Origin: Bacteroides sp.
GTDB lineage: Bacteria > Bacteroidota > Bacteroidia > Bacteroidales > Muribaculaceae
NCBI GenBank assembly: GCA_014802105.1
Contig: JAAVCX010000034.1
Span: 1-59,567 of the forward strand
Reading direction: 5' to 3'
DNA: 59,567 bases
The notes beneath the pieces are model-generated. The model did no database searches. It was not told where the DNA came from and saw nothing but the letters and a program-made list of their open reading frames with translations. A program made the position numbers and the translations under genes. Below, in pieces: positions 1 to 9,483 of this stretch (position 1 is the first letter of the stretch; each line of letters opens with the position of its first letter).

Positions 1-895
1 CCACACCGGGATGGCAGATTACCATACCGCGCTTGATGTCCTTCTTGTCGATACCGCGGAGGAGGAGACCTACGTTGTCACCAGCCTCACCCTGATCGAG
101 GAGCTTACGGAACATCTCGACACCGGTAACTACCGACTTCATGTCAGCACCGAGACCCATGATCTGAACCTCGTCGCCTACCTTAACGATACCGGTCTCG
201 ATACGGCCGGTAGCTACGGTACCACGACCGGTGATAGAGAACACGTCCTCAACAGGCATAAGGAAGGGCTTATCGATGTCACGGGGAGGCAGGGGGATCC
301 AGTTGTCAACAGCCTCCATGAGCTCCATAACCTTCTCCTCCCACTGGGGCTCACCATTGAGAGCACCGAGAGCAGAACCGCGGATGATAGGAGTCTCATC
401 ACCGTCATATTCATAAGTCGAAAGAAGATCGCGCATTTCCATCTCAACGAGATCGAACATCTCCTCGTCGTCAACCATGTCACACTTGTTCAGGAACACA
501 ACAAGACGGGGAACGTTCACCTGACGGGCGAGAAGGATATGCTCGCGAGTCTGGGGCATGGGACCGTCAGTAGCAGCAACTACGATGATAGCGCCGTCCA
601 TCTGAGCAGCACCGGTAACCATGTTCTTCACATAGTCAGCGTGACCCGGGCAGTCAACGTGAGCATAGTGACGGTTAGCAGTCTCATACTCTACGTGAGC
701 AGTGTTGATAGTGATACCGCGCTCCTTCTCCTCGGGTGCGTTGTCGATCTGGTCGAACGACTTCACCTCTGAAAGGCCCTTCTTAGCGAGCACTGTGGTG
801 ATGGCGGCAGTAAGGGTAGTCTTACCGTGGTCAACGTGGCCGATGGTACCGATGTTAACATGCGGCTTCGTTCTTTCGAATTTTTCTTTTGCCAT
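1..895 (-). CDS. tuf: Elongation factor Tu, 3' part cut by window edge
   Basis: EF-Tu delivers aminoacyl-tRNA to the ribosome as a GTPase. The start is the ATG whose complement lies at 893-895, giving a protein that begins [20 protein letters not shown]. The P-loop GHVDHGKT, the DCPGHADY switch II motif and the NKCD guanine-specificity motif are all readable. About 298 N-terminal residues are present: the G domain and the beginning of domain 2. The C-terminal ~100 residues lie left of the window. It is the last visible gene of a unit that starts with four tRNA genes at 1002-1384, with a 106-nt spacer after tRNA-Thr(GGT). Identification is certain. Confidence 0.98.
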   Translation of the reverse strand, partial: MAKEKFERTKPHVNIGTIGHVDHGKTTLTAAITTVLAKKGLSEVKSFDQIDNAPEEKERGITINTAHVEYETANRHYAHVDCPGHADYVKNMVTGAAQMDGAIIVVAATDGPMPQTREHILLARQVNVPRLVVFLNKCDMVDDEEMFDLVEMEMRDLLSTYEYDGDETPIIRGSALGALNGEPQWEEKVMELMEAVDNWIPLPPRDIDKPFLMPVEDVFSITGRGTVATGRIETGIVKVGDEVQIMGLGADMKSVVTGVEMFRKLLDQGEAGDNVGLLLRGIDKKDIKRGMVICHPGV

Positions 896-1001
896 AATTC
901 TGGTATTGTTGTCTGATTAATGATTTCTATCTTTTGACAAGACGCCACGATAGCGAATACTCACTATCGAGGCTGTCAGTCTTTCCGTCTGGTAACGAAA
1001 A

Positions 1002-1076
<75 letters not shown>

Positions 1077-1095
1077 ATTGTCTTTTCTTTCGAAG

Positions 1096-1171
1096 TGGAG
1101 CGGAAGACGAGGCTCAAACTCGCGACCCTCAGCTTGGAAGGCTGATGCTCTATCAACTGAGCTACTTCCGC
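1096..1171 (-). tRNA. tRNA-Gly (anticodon TCC)
   Basis: The acceptor stem GCGGAAG/CTTCCGC is perfectly paired. Anticodon stem TCAGC/GCTGA encloses loop CTTCCAA, so the anticodon is TCC. The 3' CCA is encoded. It is the third tRNA of the tRNA-tuf unit. Confidence 0.96.
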
Positions 1172-1207
1172 AGGTACATTCCGCAACTCCTAAGTTGCTT
1201 TGAATAG

Positions 1208-1290
1208 TGGGCGAAGATGGATTCGAACCACCGAAGGTATAAACCAGCAGATTTACAGTCTGCCCCATTTGGCCACTCTGGTATTCGCCC
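1208..1290 (-). tRNA. tRNA-Tyr (anticodon GTA)
   Basis: At 83 nt it has the long variable arm expected of a class II tRNA. Acceptor stem GGGCGAA/TTCGCCC is perfect, and the anticodon arm CAGACTGTAAATCTG gives GTA. The bases after the discriminator A are CTA, so CCA must be added after transcription. It is the second tRNA of the tRNA-tuf unit. Confidence 0.95.
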
Positions 1291-1310
1291 TTAATTCTTG
1301 AGATCAGTAG

Positions 1311-1384
1311 AGCCTCTTGTCGGATTCGAACCAACGACCCCGAGATTACAAATCACGTGCTCTGGCCAACTGAGCTAAAGAGGC
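1311..1384 (-). tRNA. tRNA-Thr (anticodon TGT)
   Basis: The acceptor stem GCCTCTT/AAGAGGC is perfect. The anticodon loop TTTGTAA gives TGT; the anticodon stem CGTGA/TCTCG carries one T-T mismatch. No CCA is encoded (CTA follows the discriminator). It is the first gene of the tRNA-tuf unit, about 50 nt after the predicted transcription start. Confidence 0.94.
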
Positions 1385-1439
1385 AACAATTTGATGTTCG
1401 CAACATCTTCAAGAGACCGCGTCTCTCTCAAATGCGTTG

Positions 1440-1471
1440 CAAAATTACAACGTTTATTTTTATCATGCAAA
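1440..1471 (-). promoter_or_regulatory. Promoter of the tRNA-tuf operon
   Basis: On the minus strand a -33 box TTTG (1468-1471) is separated by exactly 20 nt from a -7 box TAATTTTG (1440-1447). This matches the Bacteroidota housekeeping promoter (TTTG, 19-21 nt, TAnnTTTG). Transcription should start near 1434. The 50-nt leader carries two small palindromes, GATGTTCGCAACATC at 1392-1406 and GAGACCGCGTCTC near 1410-1422. Confidence 0.85.
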
Positions 1472-1650
1472 TTTTTTCAAAACTTTTTGCACACTTTTTT
1501 CGTTCTTTATTTGTTGACGCCTTTTACACCTTATTTAATATACAGATTTATCTCTCTTAACACCGAAATCCTGCCGCTCGTCCACGTCGCACCCGGATAT
1601 TTCGATCGGCACTCTTAGAACAAAGACCCGAAACCGCTTTTTAAAGCCCT

Positions 1651-1682
1651 ATTGCGAAACCCGAAATAAATCATTATTTTTG
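1651..1682 (+). promoter_or_regulatory. Promoter of aspS
   Basis: ATTG (1651-1654), a 20-nt spacer, then TATTTTTG (1675-1682) fits the Bacteroidota promoter. The start codon is 32 nt downstream. The gene-free stretch 1385-1714 therefore holds two back-to-back promoters, for tRNA-tuf and aspS. I see nothing else in it. Confidence 0.75.
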
Positions 1683-1714
1683 CGGTCACTAAAAGAAAAT
1701 CCAATCAACCGACA

Positions 1715-3469
1715 ATGTACAGGACCAAAACATGCGGAGAACTCCGCTTAGCCGACGCCGGAAGCCGCGTCACTCTGGCCGGATGGGTGCAGAGGGCCCG
1801 CAAAATGGGCGGCATGACCTTCGTTGACATGCGTGACCGCTATGGTATCACCCAGGTAGTCTTTGAGAGCGATGCCGATCCCACCCTTTGCGACGCAGCC
1901 AACCACCTCGGACGCGAATGGGTGATACAGGTGACAGGCAAGGTTGCCGAGAGGACAAGCAAAAACCCCAATCTTCCTACAGGCGACATCGAAATCATCG
2001 CCGAGAGCCTCAATGTGCTCAATCGATCTGAAGTGCCCCCCTTCACTATCGAAGACGACACCGACGGCGGCGACGACCTGCGCATGAAGTACCGCTACCT
2101 CGATCTGCGTCGCTCGTGTGTACGTTCCAACCTCGAGCTGCGCCATCGCATGGCTTTCGAGATACGCCGCTATCTCGATTCCAAAGGCTTCCTCGAGGTA
2201 GAAACCCCCGTCCTCATCAAGTCGACACCCGAGGGCGCCCGCGACTTCGTGGTCCCCTCACGCATGAACCCCGGACAGTTCTATGCCCTCCCCCAGTCTC
2301 CCCAGACTTTCAAGCAGCTCCTCATGGTCAGCGGCTTTGACCGTTATTTCCAGATAGTCAAATGCTTCCGCGACGAAGACCTTCGCGCCGACCGCCAGCC
2401 CGAGTTCACTCAGATCGACTGCGAGATGTCATTTGTCACCCAAGAGGATGTCCTTCAGATGTTCGAGGGTCTTGTCAAACACATCTTCCGTTACGTCAAA
2501 AACATAGACTTCACCGAGCCCTTCCCCCGCATGACATGGGCCGACGCCATGAAGCTCTACGGATCAGACAAGCCCGACACCCGTTTCGGAATGGAGTTTG
2601 TCGAGCTCAAGGATCTCACCACCGGCCACAACTTTGCCGTCCTGGACGAAGCTGATTACGTCGGTGCCATCGTAGCTCCCGGATGCGCCTCCTACACCCG
2701 CAAGCAGCTCGACCAGCTCACTGACTTCGTCAAGCGTCCCCAGATCGGAGCCAAGGGTCTGATGTGGGTCAAGTTTGAGGAAGACGGTTCCATCAAATCG
2801 TCGGTATCCAAATTCTACTCCGACGACGACCTCCGCGCCTGGGGCGACCGCGCCGGCGCCCGTCCCGGCGACCTCATGCTCATCCTTGCCGGACCGGTCA
2901 TGAAAACCCGCAAACAACTTTGTGAGCTGCGCCTCGAGATGGGTTCACGCCTCGGCCTGCGCGACCCCCAGAAATTCTCTTGTCTCTGGGTCATCGACTT
3001 CCCCCTCTTCGAGTGGGACGAGGAGACACAGCGCTACTATGCCATGCACCACCCCTTCACCGCCCCCAACCCCGACGACATCCATCTGCTCGACAGTGAC
3101 ACCGGAGCCGTGCGTGCCACCGCCTACGACATGGTAGTCAACGGCAACGAGCTCGGCGGCGGCTCCATACGTATCCATCAGGCCGACCTTCAGGACCATA
3201 TGTTCCGACTCCTTGGCCTCTCGGAAGAGGATGCCCAGTACAAGTTTGGCTTCCTGATGAACGCTTTCAAATATGGAGCACCCCCTCACGGCGGACTTGC
3301 ATTTGGTTTCGACCGATTCGTCTCCATACTCGCCGGCCTCGACTCCATACGCGACGTCATCGCCTTCCCCAAAAACAACTCGGGCCGCGACATGATGATC
3401 GATGCCCCCTCGGCCATCGACGACACCCAGCTCGACGAGCTTCAGATACGTCTCGACCTCAAAGACTGA
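1715..3469 (+). CDS. aspS: Aspartyl-tRNA synthetase
   Basis: This class II synthetase charges tRNA-Asp in the cytoplasm. At 584 residues it has the length of the bacterial-type enzyme. It carries the N-terminal OB-fold anticodon-binding domain (about 1-105), then class II motif 2 ([18 protein letters not shown] near residue 220), the bacterial GAD insertion in the middle, and motif 3 near the C-terminus (GLAFGFDRF). The start lies just after a good promoter. It is followed 32 nt later by the Nif3-like gene on the same strand. I cannot tell from sequence alone whether it discriminates tRNA-Asp from tRNA-Asn. Confidence 0.97.
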   Translation: MYRTKTCGELRLADAGSRVTLAGWVQRARKMGGMTFVDMRDRYGITQVVFESDADPTLCDAANHLGREWVIQVTGKVAERTSKNPNLPTGDIEIIAESLNVLNRSEVPPFTIEDDTDGGDDLRMKYRYLDLRRSCVRSNLELRHRMAFEIRRYLDSKGFLEVETPVLIKSTPEGARDFVVPSRMNPGQFYALPQSPQTFKQLLMVSGFDRYFQIVKCFRDEDLRADRQPEFTQIDCEMSFVTQEDVLQMFEGLVKHIFRYVKNIDFTEPFPRMTWADAMKLYGSDKPDTRFGMEFVELKDLTTGHNFAVLDEADYVGAIVAPGCASYTRKQLDQLTDFVKRPQIGAKGLMWVKFEEDGSIKSSVSKFYSDDDLRAWGDRAGARPGDLMLILAGPVMKTRKQLCELRLEMGSRLGLRDPQKFSCLWVIDFPLFEWDEETQRYYAMHHPFTAPNPDDIHLLDSDTGAVRATAYDMVVNGNELGGGSIRIHQADLQDHMFRLLGLSEEDAQYKFGFLMNAFKYGAPPHGGLAFGFDRFVSILAGLDSIRDVIAFPKNNSGRDMMIDAPSAIDDTQLDELQIRLDLKD

Positions 3470-3501
3470 CCCTCAATCTCCCCTATATTCTCAACCGCTA
3501 A

Positions 3502-4305
3502 GTGACTATACTTGATATAGCCGGCGCCATCGAAGAGAGAGTCCCGCTCAACCTCCAGGAGAGCTGGGACATCTCAGGATGGCAGGCCACACCGATGCCT
3601 CCGGCCACCACGGAGTGTACCGGTGTGATGCTGTGTCTCGACGTGACCGCCGAGGTCATCGACCAGGCAGCCTCCTGCCGATGCAATCTCATCGTCAGCC
3701 ACCACCCGTTGCTTTTCAAAGCCGTGCGTGCCCTCACAGGTTCCACACCGGCCCAGCGGGCCATCATGCGAGCCATCGCCCTGGGCATAGACATCTACTC
3801 GGCCCACACTTCTCTCGACTCCGCCCCCGATATAGGCGTGAGCTTCTATCTCGCCCGACAGCTCGGACTCTCCGACCTCAGGCCGCTTGCCCCCTCGCCG
3901 GTCGATCAGCGGGGAGGCCTCGGAGTCATCGGCACAGTCGACGGCCCACCCCTCACGGCATCCCGGCTCATCGACCGCGTCAAGCAGGTCTACTCAGCTC
4001 CGGCAGTACGAGTCACAGCCGGCCCCGCCGACTTGGCCGAGATCTCCGTCGTAGCGCTCTGCAGCGGATCGGGAGGCGAGTTCATTCCCCGGGCGATCAG
4101 CTCGGGAGCCCGGGCCTACATCTCCAGCGACATACGCTATCACGACTTCCTCGACTATGGCCGAGACATTCTCATCATCGACACAGGCCATTTCGAGAGC
4201 GAAATATGCACTAAATCAATTTTATCAGACATTATTTCGCAAAAATTCCCTAACTTTGCGGTAAATATGGCCTCATGTGAGGTCAACCCCGTGACCATCA
4301 TCTGA
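3502..4305 (+). CDS. Nif3-like dinuclear metal centre protein (YbgI/YqfO family)
   Basis: At 267 residues this is the compact Nif3 form, close to E. coli YbgI and without the PII-like insert of the longer family members. Metal-binding motifs are visible: IVSHHPLLF (about 65-73), IYSAHTSLDSA (about 98-108) and DTGHFESE near the C-terminus. The start codon is GTG. The family's role is unsettled; GTP cyclohydrolase and wall-repair roles have been suggested for homologues. The zinc-ribbon gene follows after 38 nt. This Nif3/zinc-ribbon pairing recurs across Bacteroidota and suggests cotranscription. Confidence 0.92.
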   Translation: MTILDIAGAIEERVPLNLQESWDISGWQATPMPPATTECTGVMLCLDVTAEVIDQAASCRCNLIVSHHPLLFKAVRALTGSTPAQRAIMRAIALGIDIYSAHTSLDSAPDIGVSFYLARQLGLSDLRPLAPSPVDQRGGLGVIGTVDGPPLTASRLIDRVKQVYSAPAVRVTAGPADLAEISVVALCSGSGGEFIPRAISSGARAYISSDIRYHDFLDYGRDILIIDTGHFESEICTKSILSDIISQKFPNFAVNMASCEVNPVTII

Positions 4306-4343
4306 TTTCAACAAGCCAAAAACAAAATAATCAACTGCATAAT

Positions 4344-5120
4344 ATGGCTAAAGACCAGACCAAGCCTGAACAGGCCAACTCCGTCGAGGAGCGTCTCCGC
4401 TCCCTCTACGAGCTCCAGACCACTCTCTCAGAGATCGACCGCATCCGCACGATCCGCGGCGAGCTTCCCGAGGAAGTCCGCGACCTTGAGGACATCATCG
4501 CAGGACTCCACACCCGTATCGACAAATATAACGCCGAGATCAAGGATCTCCGCTCGGCTACCGCCCGAGAGCAGAACACCATTCTCGCCCACCAGGCTCA
4601 GATAGCCAAATATCAGGAGCAGCTCGACAATGTGCGCAACAACCGCGAGTTTGACCTCCTGAGCAAAGAGATCGTCAACCAGAACCTCGACATCGAGCTC
4701 TGCGAGAAACACATCAACACCTACGCCCGCGAGATCGAAGTCAAGACAGCCGAAATCTCGGCCGCTCAGGAAAAACTCACCGACCACAACCACGTGCTCG
4801 AGGAGAAACGCCAGCAGCTCGAAGAGATCATCTCCGAGACCAAGCGCGACGAGGAAGTGCTCCGCGCTCGCGCCAAAGAGATCGAGGAGCGCATCGACGA
4901 TCCCCGCACCCTCACAGCCTTCAAGCGCATACGCAAGAACGCCCGTAACGGACTCGGCGTGGTCTACATCCAGCGCAACGCCTGCGGCGGATGCTTCAAC
5001 CGCATCCCGCCCCAGAAGCAGATGGAAATCAAAATGCACAAAAAGATCATCGTCTGCGAATACTGCGGCCGTATCATGATCGATCCTGAGCTTGCAGGTG
5101 TTACCACCGACGCCCAGTGA
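4344..5120 (+). CDS. C4-type zinc-ribbon coiled-coil protein
   Basis: 258 residues. About residues 10-190 form a long, charged, heptad-like coiled coil rich in Glu, Lys and Arg. It is followed by a C-terminal zinc ribbon with two cysteine knuckles, CGGCFNRIPPQ and CEYCGRIM. This is the layout of the zf-RING_7 (DUF164) family, implicated in some bacteria in nucleic-acid or trafficking functions. No precise function can be given from sequence. It lies between the Nif3-like gene and the FKBP gene on the same strand with short spacers, so it is probably part of one unit. Confidence 0.88.
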   Translation: MAKDQTKPEQANSVEERLRSLYELQTTLSEIDRIRTIRGELPEEVRDLEDIIAGLHTRIDKYNAEIKDLRSATAREQNTILAHQAQIAKYQEQLDNVRNNREFDLLSKEIVNQNLDIELCEKHINTYAREIEVKTAEISAAQEKLTDHNHVLEEKRQQLEEIISETKRDEEVLRARAKEIEERIDDPRTLTAFKRIRKNARNGLGVVYIQRNACGGCFNRIPPQKQMEIKMHKKIIVCEYCGRIMIDPELAGVTTDAQ

Positions 5121-5157
5121 CATATCTCCCAACCTCTCTAATCCTCCTTTACAAATT

Positions 5158-5724
5158 ATGGAAAAAATCACTCCCGGAAAATACGTAGAGATCGCCTATG
5201 ATCTCTATGCCGCCCTTCCCGGCGGAGAAGAAACCCAGGTACACACCGTAGAGCCCTCCGAGCCCGAGCGCTTCATCTTTGGTGTCACTCCCGGTCTCAT
5301 CCCCGCTCTCGAGAAAGCTCTCGACGGTCGCGCCCAGGGCGACACCTTCGAGCTCTCCCTCACTCCCGAAGAAGGGATCCCTTTCAACCCCGACGACATC
5401 GTCACCCTCGACGACGAACTCTTCCTCGACGAAAACGGCAAGGTTGACCAGCGCATCAAGGTAGGTGCCAAAGTGCCCATGCTCACCGGCGACGGCTATC
5501 AGATCACAGGCACAGTCCTCGAGATGGCCGACGGCAAAGTCAAAATGGACTTCAACCATCCTCTCGCAGGTCAGGCCCTCCACTTCCGCAACGGCAAGAT
5601 CGTCACCGTCCGCGAGGCTACTCCCGAAGAGCTCCGTCCCTCCTGCGGCGGCGGTTGCTCGGGCGGTTGCGGCGGATGCGGCGACAGCTCCGACGGATCC
5701 TGCGGATGTGGCGGATGCAACTGA
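5158..5724 (+). CDS. slyD: FKBP-type peptidyl-prolyl isomerase, SlyD-like
   Basis: 188 residues, a cytoplasmic prolyl isomerase/chaperone of the SlyD type: an FKBP domain interrupted by the IF (insert-in-flap) chaperone domain. The start is placed at MEKITPGKYVEIAYDLYA because an upstream in-frame ATG at 5092 would overlap the preceding gene. The C-terminus is a cysteine/glycine tail (SCGGGCSGGCGGCG and on) with nine cysteines in about 25 residues. This resembles the nickel/zinc-binding tail of SlyD, but is Cys-Gly rather than His-rich. The tail may serve in metal storage or delivery; that is inference. Confidence 0.92.
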   Translation: MEKITPGKYVEIAYDLYAALPGGEETQVHTVEPSEPERFIFGVTPGLIPALEKALDGRAQGDTFELSLTPEEGIPFNPDDIVTLDDELFLDENGKVDQRIKVGAKVPMLTGDGYQITGTVLEMADGKVKMDFNHPLAGQALHFRNGKIVTVREATPEELRPSCGGGCSGGCGGCGDSSDGSCGCGGCN

Positions 5725-5779
5725 TCCCCACTATTTATTCTAACAACTAAAAACAAAACCTCACTCTACCATATCGAAA

Positions 5780-6346
5780 ATGGCAACTACAGCAGATTTT
5801 AAAAACGGAATGTGCCTCGACATCGACGGCCAGTACTTCTTCATCGTTGAATTCCTCCACGTAAAACCCGGCAAAGGCCCCGCTTTCGTCCGCACCAAGC
5901 TCAAGAATGTCCAGACCGGCCGAGTGATCGACAAGACCTGGAACTCAGGCGTAAAGGTCAACGAAGTGCGCATCGAGCGTCGCCCCTACCAGTACTCCTA
6001 CAAGGACGACATGGGCTACCACTTCCTCCACACCGAGACCTGGGAAGAAGTCATCATCCCCGGCGAGAGCATCGAGGGCGTGCAGTTCCTCAAGGACGGC
6101 GACATCTGTGAAGCAATGGTTCACGCCGAGAGCGAGACCATCCTCACCTGTGAAATGCCCACCTCGGTAGTCCTCGAGATCACCTACACCGAGCCCGGCA
6201 TCAAGGGCGACACCGCCACCAACACCCTCAAGCCCGCCACCGTCGAGACCGGTGCCGAAGTGCGCGTGCCCCTCTTCTGCAACATCGGCGACAAGGTTGT
6301 CATCGACACCCGCGACGGTTCCTACAAAGAGCGCGTCAAGGAATAA
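5780..6346 (+). CDS. efp: Elongation factor P
   Basis: EF-P rescues ribosomes stalled at proline stretches. The protein is 188 residues long, as usual for the family, with the KOW-like domain I followed by two OB domains. The loop that reaches the peptidyl-transferase centre reads [10 protein letters not shown], with Lys32 at the tip. A lysine there implies either post-translational modification or direct use. No epmA or epmB lies nearby. The gene is 55 nt after slyD and is followed by a hairpin at 6378-6432. Confidence 0.97.
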   Translation: MATTADFKNGMCLDIDGQYFFIVEFLHVKPGKGPAFVRTKLKNVQTGRVIDKTWNSGVKVNEVRIERRPYQYSYKDDMGYHFLHTETWEEVIIPGESIEGVQFLKDGDICEAMVHAESETILTCEMPTSVVLEITYTEPGIKGDTATNTLKPATVETGAEVRVPLFCNIGDKVVIDTRDGSYKERVKE

Positions 6347-6377
6347 TCCCCGACACTTCATTCCCAACATCATCTAC

Positions 6378-6432
6378 AACGAGGCATGTAGCCCGAGTCG
6401 CCCCGAAGCGGCCTGGCATCATGCCTCGTTTC
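6378..6432 (+). terminator. Hairpin after efp
   Basis: Arms AACGAGGCATG (6378-6388) and CATGCCTCGTT (6420-6430) are exact complements around a GC-rich loop, followed by a short T-containing stretch. It is likely a terminator separating efp from the downstream glycosylase-like gene. Confidence 0.6.
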
Positions 6433-6445
6433 ACACACCTACTCC

Positions 6446-7012
6446 ATGCTCGAAACCCACCCCTTTCCTCCCTACCTTCCCCAGGGGGCACGCCTGCTCA
6501 TCATGGGCACTTTCCCACCCCAGCCCAAACGCTGGGCCATGGAATTCTATTACCCCAACCCCACCAACGACTTCTGGCGCATCATAGGCCTGCTGATCTA
6601 TGGAGACAAAGACAAGCTCTACAATCCGGCAACCCGGTCTTACGACCTGCCTCTAATCCGTCAGACACTTGACAATTGCGGCATAGCACTCCACGACACA
6701 GGCCACACCATCAGACGGCTCAAAGACAACGCCTCCGACAAATTTCTTGAAATCGTCACGCCGGTCGACCTCTTCGGCCTGCTCAGTCAAATACCCGACT
6801 GCCACACCATAGCCACCACCGGCGAGAAAGCAGCCTCGGTGATAGCCTCTATCACCGATACTCCCGCTCCCAAGCTTGGCGAAATGATCCGCGACGACCG
6901 TCACTCACTCGACATCTGGCGCATGCCCTCGACCTCGAGGGCCTATCCCCTGGCCCTCGAACGCAAAGCCGCCTACTACGCCCGTCTTTTTACCTCGGTC
7001 GGTATCCTCTGA
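6446..7012 (+). CDS. Uracil-DNA glycosylase superfamily protein
   Basis: 188 residues. An early motif, LIMGTFPPQPKRWAMEFYYP, corresponds to the GxxPG-type active-site loop of the MUG/UDG superfamily. It is followed by NDFW, and late in the protein comes a conserved SRAYPLALERKAAYYARLF helix. By family it should excise damaged or mismatched bases, but substrate preference cannot be read. The start lies 14 nt after the efp terminator hairpin, so it may have weak read-through expression or an unseen promoter. The family call is moderately strong; enzymatic activity is inferred. Confidence 0.75.
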   Translation: MLETHPFPPYLPQGARLLIMGTFPPQPKRWAMEFYYPNPTNDFWRIIGLLIYGDKDKLYNPATRSYDLPLIRQTLDNCGIALHDTGHTIRRLKDNASDKFLEIVTPVDLFGLLSQIPDCHTIATTGEKAASVIASITDTPAPKLGEMIRDDRHSLDIWRMPSTSRAYPLALERKAAYYARLFTSVGIL

Positions 7013-7049
7013 AAAAGGCCCTCTCCGACCACATTTTCCCTCATCTATC

Positions 7050-7181
7050 GACAACGGCCTCAGAGTGTCCTCCCGACAGTCCAATAAGGCCTTCAGTTGT
7101 CGCGACGGAGCCCACTCTTAAAAAAATTATAAAAAATTCCACCGAGGCTTAGCCTCAATACAATAAATTATTGTAATTTTG
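7050..7181 (+). promoter_or_regulatory. Hairpin, palindrome and -7 box upstream of rnfD
   Basis: The 323-nt gap before rnfD contains, in order: a hairpin with arms GACAAC (7050-7055) and GTTGTC (7096-7101) plus inner GGCCT/AGGCC, probably ending the previous unit; an exact palindrome GAGGCTTAGCCTC (7144-7156); and a -7 box TAATTTTG (7174-7181). The palindrome sits where the -33 box should be, and no good TTTG is present there. An activator or repressor may therefore bind here. The predicted leader of about 145 nt holds no gene. Confidence 0.6.
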
Positions 7182-7335
7182 CAACGATTATCCCGACGCT
7201 CGCAGATCGGATAATCGAGTCTCCTCACGTCAAGGCCCTCGGCCGTCAAGACCACGACAGCTTCAAGAGAGTCCCTGCCACCAACCTAAGTCAATACCAT
7301 AACCTTATCGTTCATCACGGTTTTCAATTACAGTA

Positions 7336-8292
7336 ATGGATAATCTAATCACCATCTCGCCGTCCCCCCACGCGCAGACCCCCACCACCGTGACGAGGCT
7401 GATGCTCCACGTGATCATCGCCCTCATCCCCGCAGTGCTCGTCGCGCTCTACTATTTCGGGATAGGCGCGGCCATTGTCATCGCCACTTCAATTCTGGGA
7501 TGCGTAGCCGCAGAGTATTTAATCACACGCTACATGATGGGGCAGAAACCATCGATCGGCAATCTCTCAGCCGTCCTCACAGGTCTGCTTCTGGCACTCA
7601 ACCTCCCCTCCAACATCCCCGTCTGGATGATCTTGATCGGATGTGTAGTAGCAATCGGCATCGGCAAAATGACCTTCGGCGGTCTCGGTTGCAACATCTT
7701 CAACCCCGCCCTTGTCGGCCGTGTGTTCCTCCTTCTCTCATTCCCCGTGGCCATGACCACCTGGCCTGAACCTCTGGTCAACCGCATGGCCTACGCCGAT
7801 GCCACCACCGGCGCCACCATCCTCGGCAAACTCAAGATGGGTCTCATCGATGCCTCAGACGTCTCCCTCCTTGACGCCGCCCTCGGCAACGTAGGCGGAT
7901 CGCTCGGCGAAGTCGGTGCCATAGCTCTCATCATCGGCTTCATCTACCTTCTCTGCTTCAAGGTGATCACCTGGCATATCCCCGTATCCATCGTCGGCAC
8001 CGTAGCCATCTTCTCGCTCTGCATCGGAGCCCCCGTCGGAGTCGAGATCCTCTCGGGAGGCCTCCTGCTCGGAGCCATCTTCATGGCCACCGACTATGTC
8101 ACCTCCCCCATGTCCCGCTCGGGCATGATCCTCTATGGTGTCATGATAGGCCTCATCACGCTCATCATCCGTCAGTGGGGAGCCTACCCCGAGGGCATGT
8201 CATTTGCCATCCTCATCATGAACGGCGTGACACCCCTTATCAACCGATATATGAAACCCCGTAAATTTGGCGAAGGGAGGGCAACAGCATGA
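7336..8292 (+). CDS. rnfD: RNF complex subunit RnfD
   Basis: RnfD is the large membrane subunit of the Rnf ferredoxin:NAD+ oxidoreductase, which couples electron transfer to ion pumping. At 318 residues with about nine hydrophobic segments it fits RnfD rather than the longer NqrB. The covalent-FMN motif ATTGATILG puts the flavinylated threonine near residue 161. The stop overlaps the rnfG start in an ATGA junction (8289-8292). Canonical clusters place rnfB and rnfC directly upstream; here there is only a promoter region. Confidence 0.95.
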   Translation: MDNLITISPSPHAQTPTTVTRLMLHVIIALIPAVLVALYYFGIGAAIVIATSILGCVAAEYLITRYMMGQKPSIGNLSAVLTGLLLALNLPSNIPVWMILIGCVVAIGIGKMTFGGLGCNIFNPALVGRVFLLLSFPVAMTTWPEPLVNRMAYADATTGATILGKLKMGLIDASDVSLLDAALGNVGGSLGEVGAIALIIGFIYLLCFKVITWHIPVSIVGTVAIFSLCIGAPVGVEILSGGLLLGAIFMATDYVTSPMSRSGMILYGVMIGLITLIIRQWGAYPEGMSFAILIMNGVTPLINRYMKPRKFGEGRATA

Positions 8293-8870
8293 AATCTTCA
8301 CTTCTTAACATGGTGCTCTCGCTCGGAGTAATCACCATCGTGGCAGCCGCCCTCCTCTCGGGTGTCTACTCGCTCACCAAGGCCCCCATCGAAGAGGCCA
8401 ATATGAACAAACAGGTCGAGGCCATCAGTGCCGTGACCCCTCAGTTTGACAACGATCCCGTAGCCGAAGCCGTGGAGATCACCCCCGCCGGCGAAGCCAT
8501 AGCGCTCAAGGTGTTCCCCGCCCGTCAGGGTGGTGAGCTCGTCGGAGCAGCCGTCGAGAGCTATACCAACACCGGCTTCTCGGGTCTCATCAAAGTCATC
8601 TATGGCTTCGACGCCAACGGTACCATCACCGGCTTTGCCGTAATGGAACACGCCGAGACCCCCGGCCTCGGTGCCAAAATGGACGAATGGTTCCGCGACA
8701 CTACCGGCAACCGCTCCATCATAGGCCGCAGCTCAGCCAACGATAACCTCACCGTCTCCAAAGACGGCGGCGACATCGACGCAATCACAGCTGCCACCAT
8801 TACTTCACGAGCTTTCCTCGATGCCCTCAAGCGCGCCGACAAAGCTTTCAGTCAGTATTCAGCCGAGTAA
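8289..8870 (+). CDS. rnfG: RNF complex subunit RnfG
   Basis: 193 residues: one N-terminal membrane helix (about 7-29) and a periplasmic FMN-binding domain. The flavin attachment site reads DAITAATITSR, with the acceptor threonine near 170. The usual glycine of S/T-G-A-T is replaced by alanine, a variation I believe occurs in Bacteroidales RnfG. ApbE-type flavin transfer is needed for maturation; no apbE is in the window. It is translationally coupled to rnfD. Confidence 0.94.
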   Translation: MKSSLLNMVLSLGVITIVAAALLSGVYSLTKAPIEEANMNKQVEAISAVTPQFDNDPVAEAVEITPAGEAIALKVFPARQGGELVGAAVESYTNTGFSGLIKVIYGFDANGTITGFAVMEHAETPGLGAKMDEWFRDTTGNRSIIGRSSANDNLTVSKDGGDIDAITAATITSRAFLDALKRADKAFSQYSAE

Positions 8871-8883
8871 TTCCAGCATAGCC

Positions 8884-9477
8884 ATGAACGCAAAACTTCG
8901 TATACTCTACAACGGCATCGTAGCCGAAAACCCCACCTTCGTGCTCCTGCTGGGTATGTGTCCCACCCTGGGTACCACCGGCAGTGCCCTCACCGGTATG
9001 AGCATGGGTCTCGCCACAATGGGTGTGCTCATCTGCTCCAACACCGTAATCTCCCTCATCAAGAACCTCGTACCCTCCAAGGTGCGTATCCCCGCCTATA
9101 TCGTCGTGATCGCCACCTTCGTCTCGGTGCTCCAGCTCCTGATGAAAGCCTACCTCCCGGCCCTTGACGCCATGCTCGGCATCTTCATCCCCCTGATCGT
9201 AGTCAACTGTATCCTTCTGGGACGCGCCGAGGCCTTTGCTTCGCGCCACGGAGTGCTCGACAGTGCCCTCGACGGCATCGGCATAGGCCTTGGTTTCACA
9301 CTTGCCCTCACCCTCCTCGGTGCAGTGCGCGAGTTCCTCGGCACCGGCCGCATCTTCGGAGCCGAGATCTATCCCGAAAATTACGGTTCGCTCATCTTCG
9401 TGCTCGCCCCCGGCGCCTTTATAGCCCTGGGCCTGCTCATCGCACTTTTCACCAAAATACGCACTAAAGAAGCCTGA
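8884..9477 (+). CDS. rnfE: RNF complex subunit RnfE
   Basis: 197 residues, an integral membrane subunit with about six helices. The start is taken at MNAKLRILYNGI, because the in-frame upstream ATG at 8821 would overlap rnfG. The NPTFVLLLGMCPTLGTT segment holds the conserved cysteine that RnfE and RnfA use to share a transmembrane iron-sulfur site, and a second half-repeat has VNCILLGRAEAFAS. The gene lies 13 nt after rnfG. Confidence 0.94.
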   Translation: MNAKLRILYNGIVAENPTFVLLLGMCPTLGTTGSALTGMSMGLATMGVLICSNTVISLIKNLVPSKVRIPAYIVVIATFVSVLQLLMKAYLPALDAMLGIFIPLIVVNCILLGRAEAFASRHGVLDSALDGIGIGLGFTLALTLLGAVREFLGTGRIFGAEIYPENYGSLIFVLAPGAFIALGLLIALFTKIRTKEA

Positions 9478-9483
9478 TAAGCC

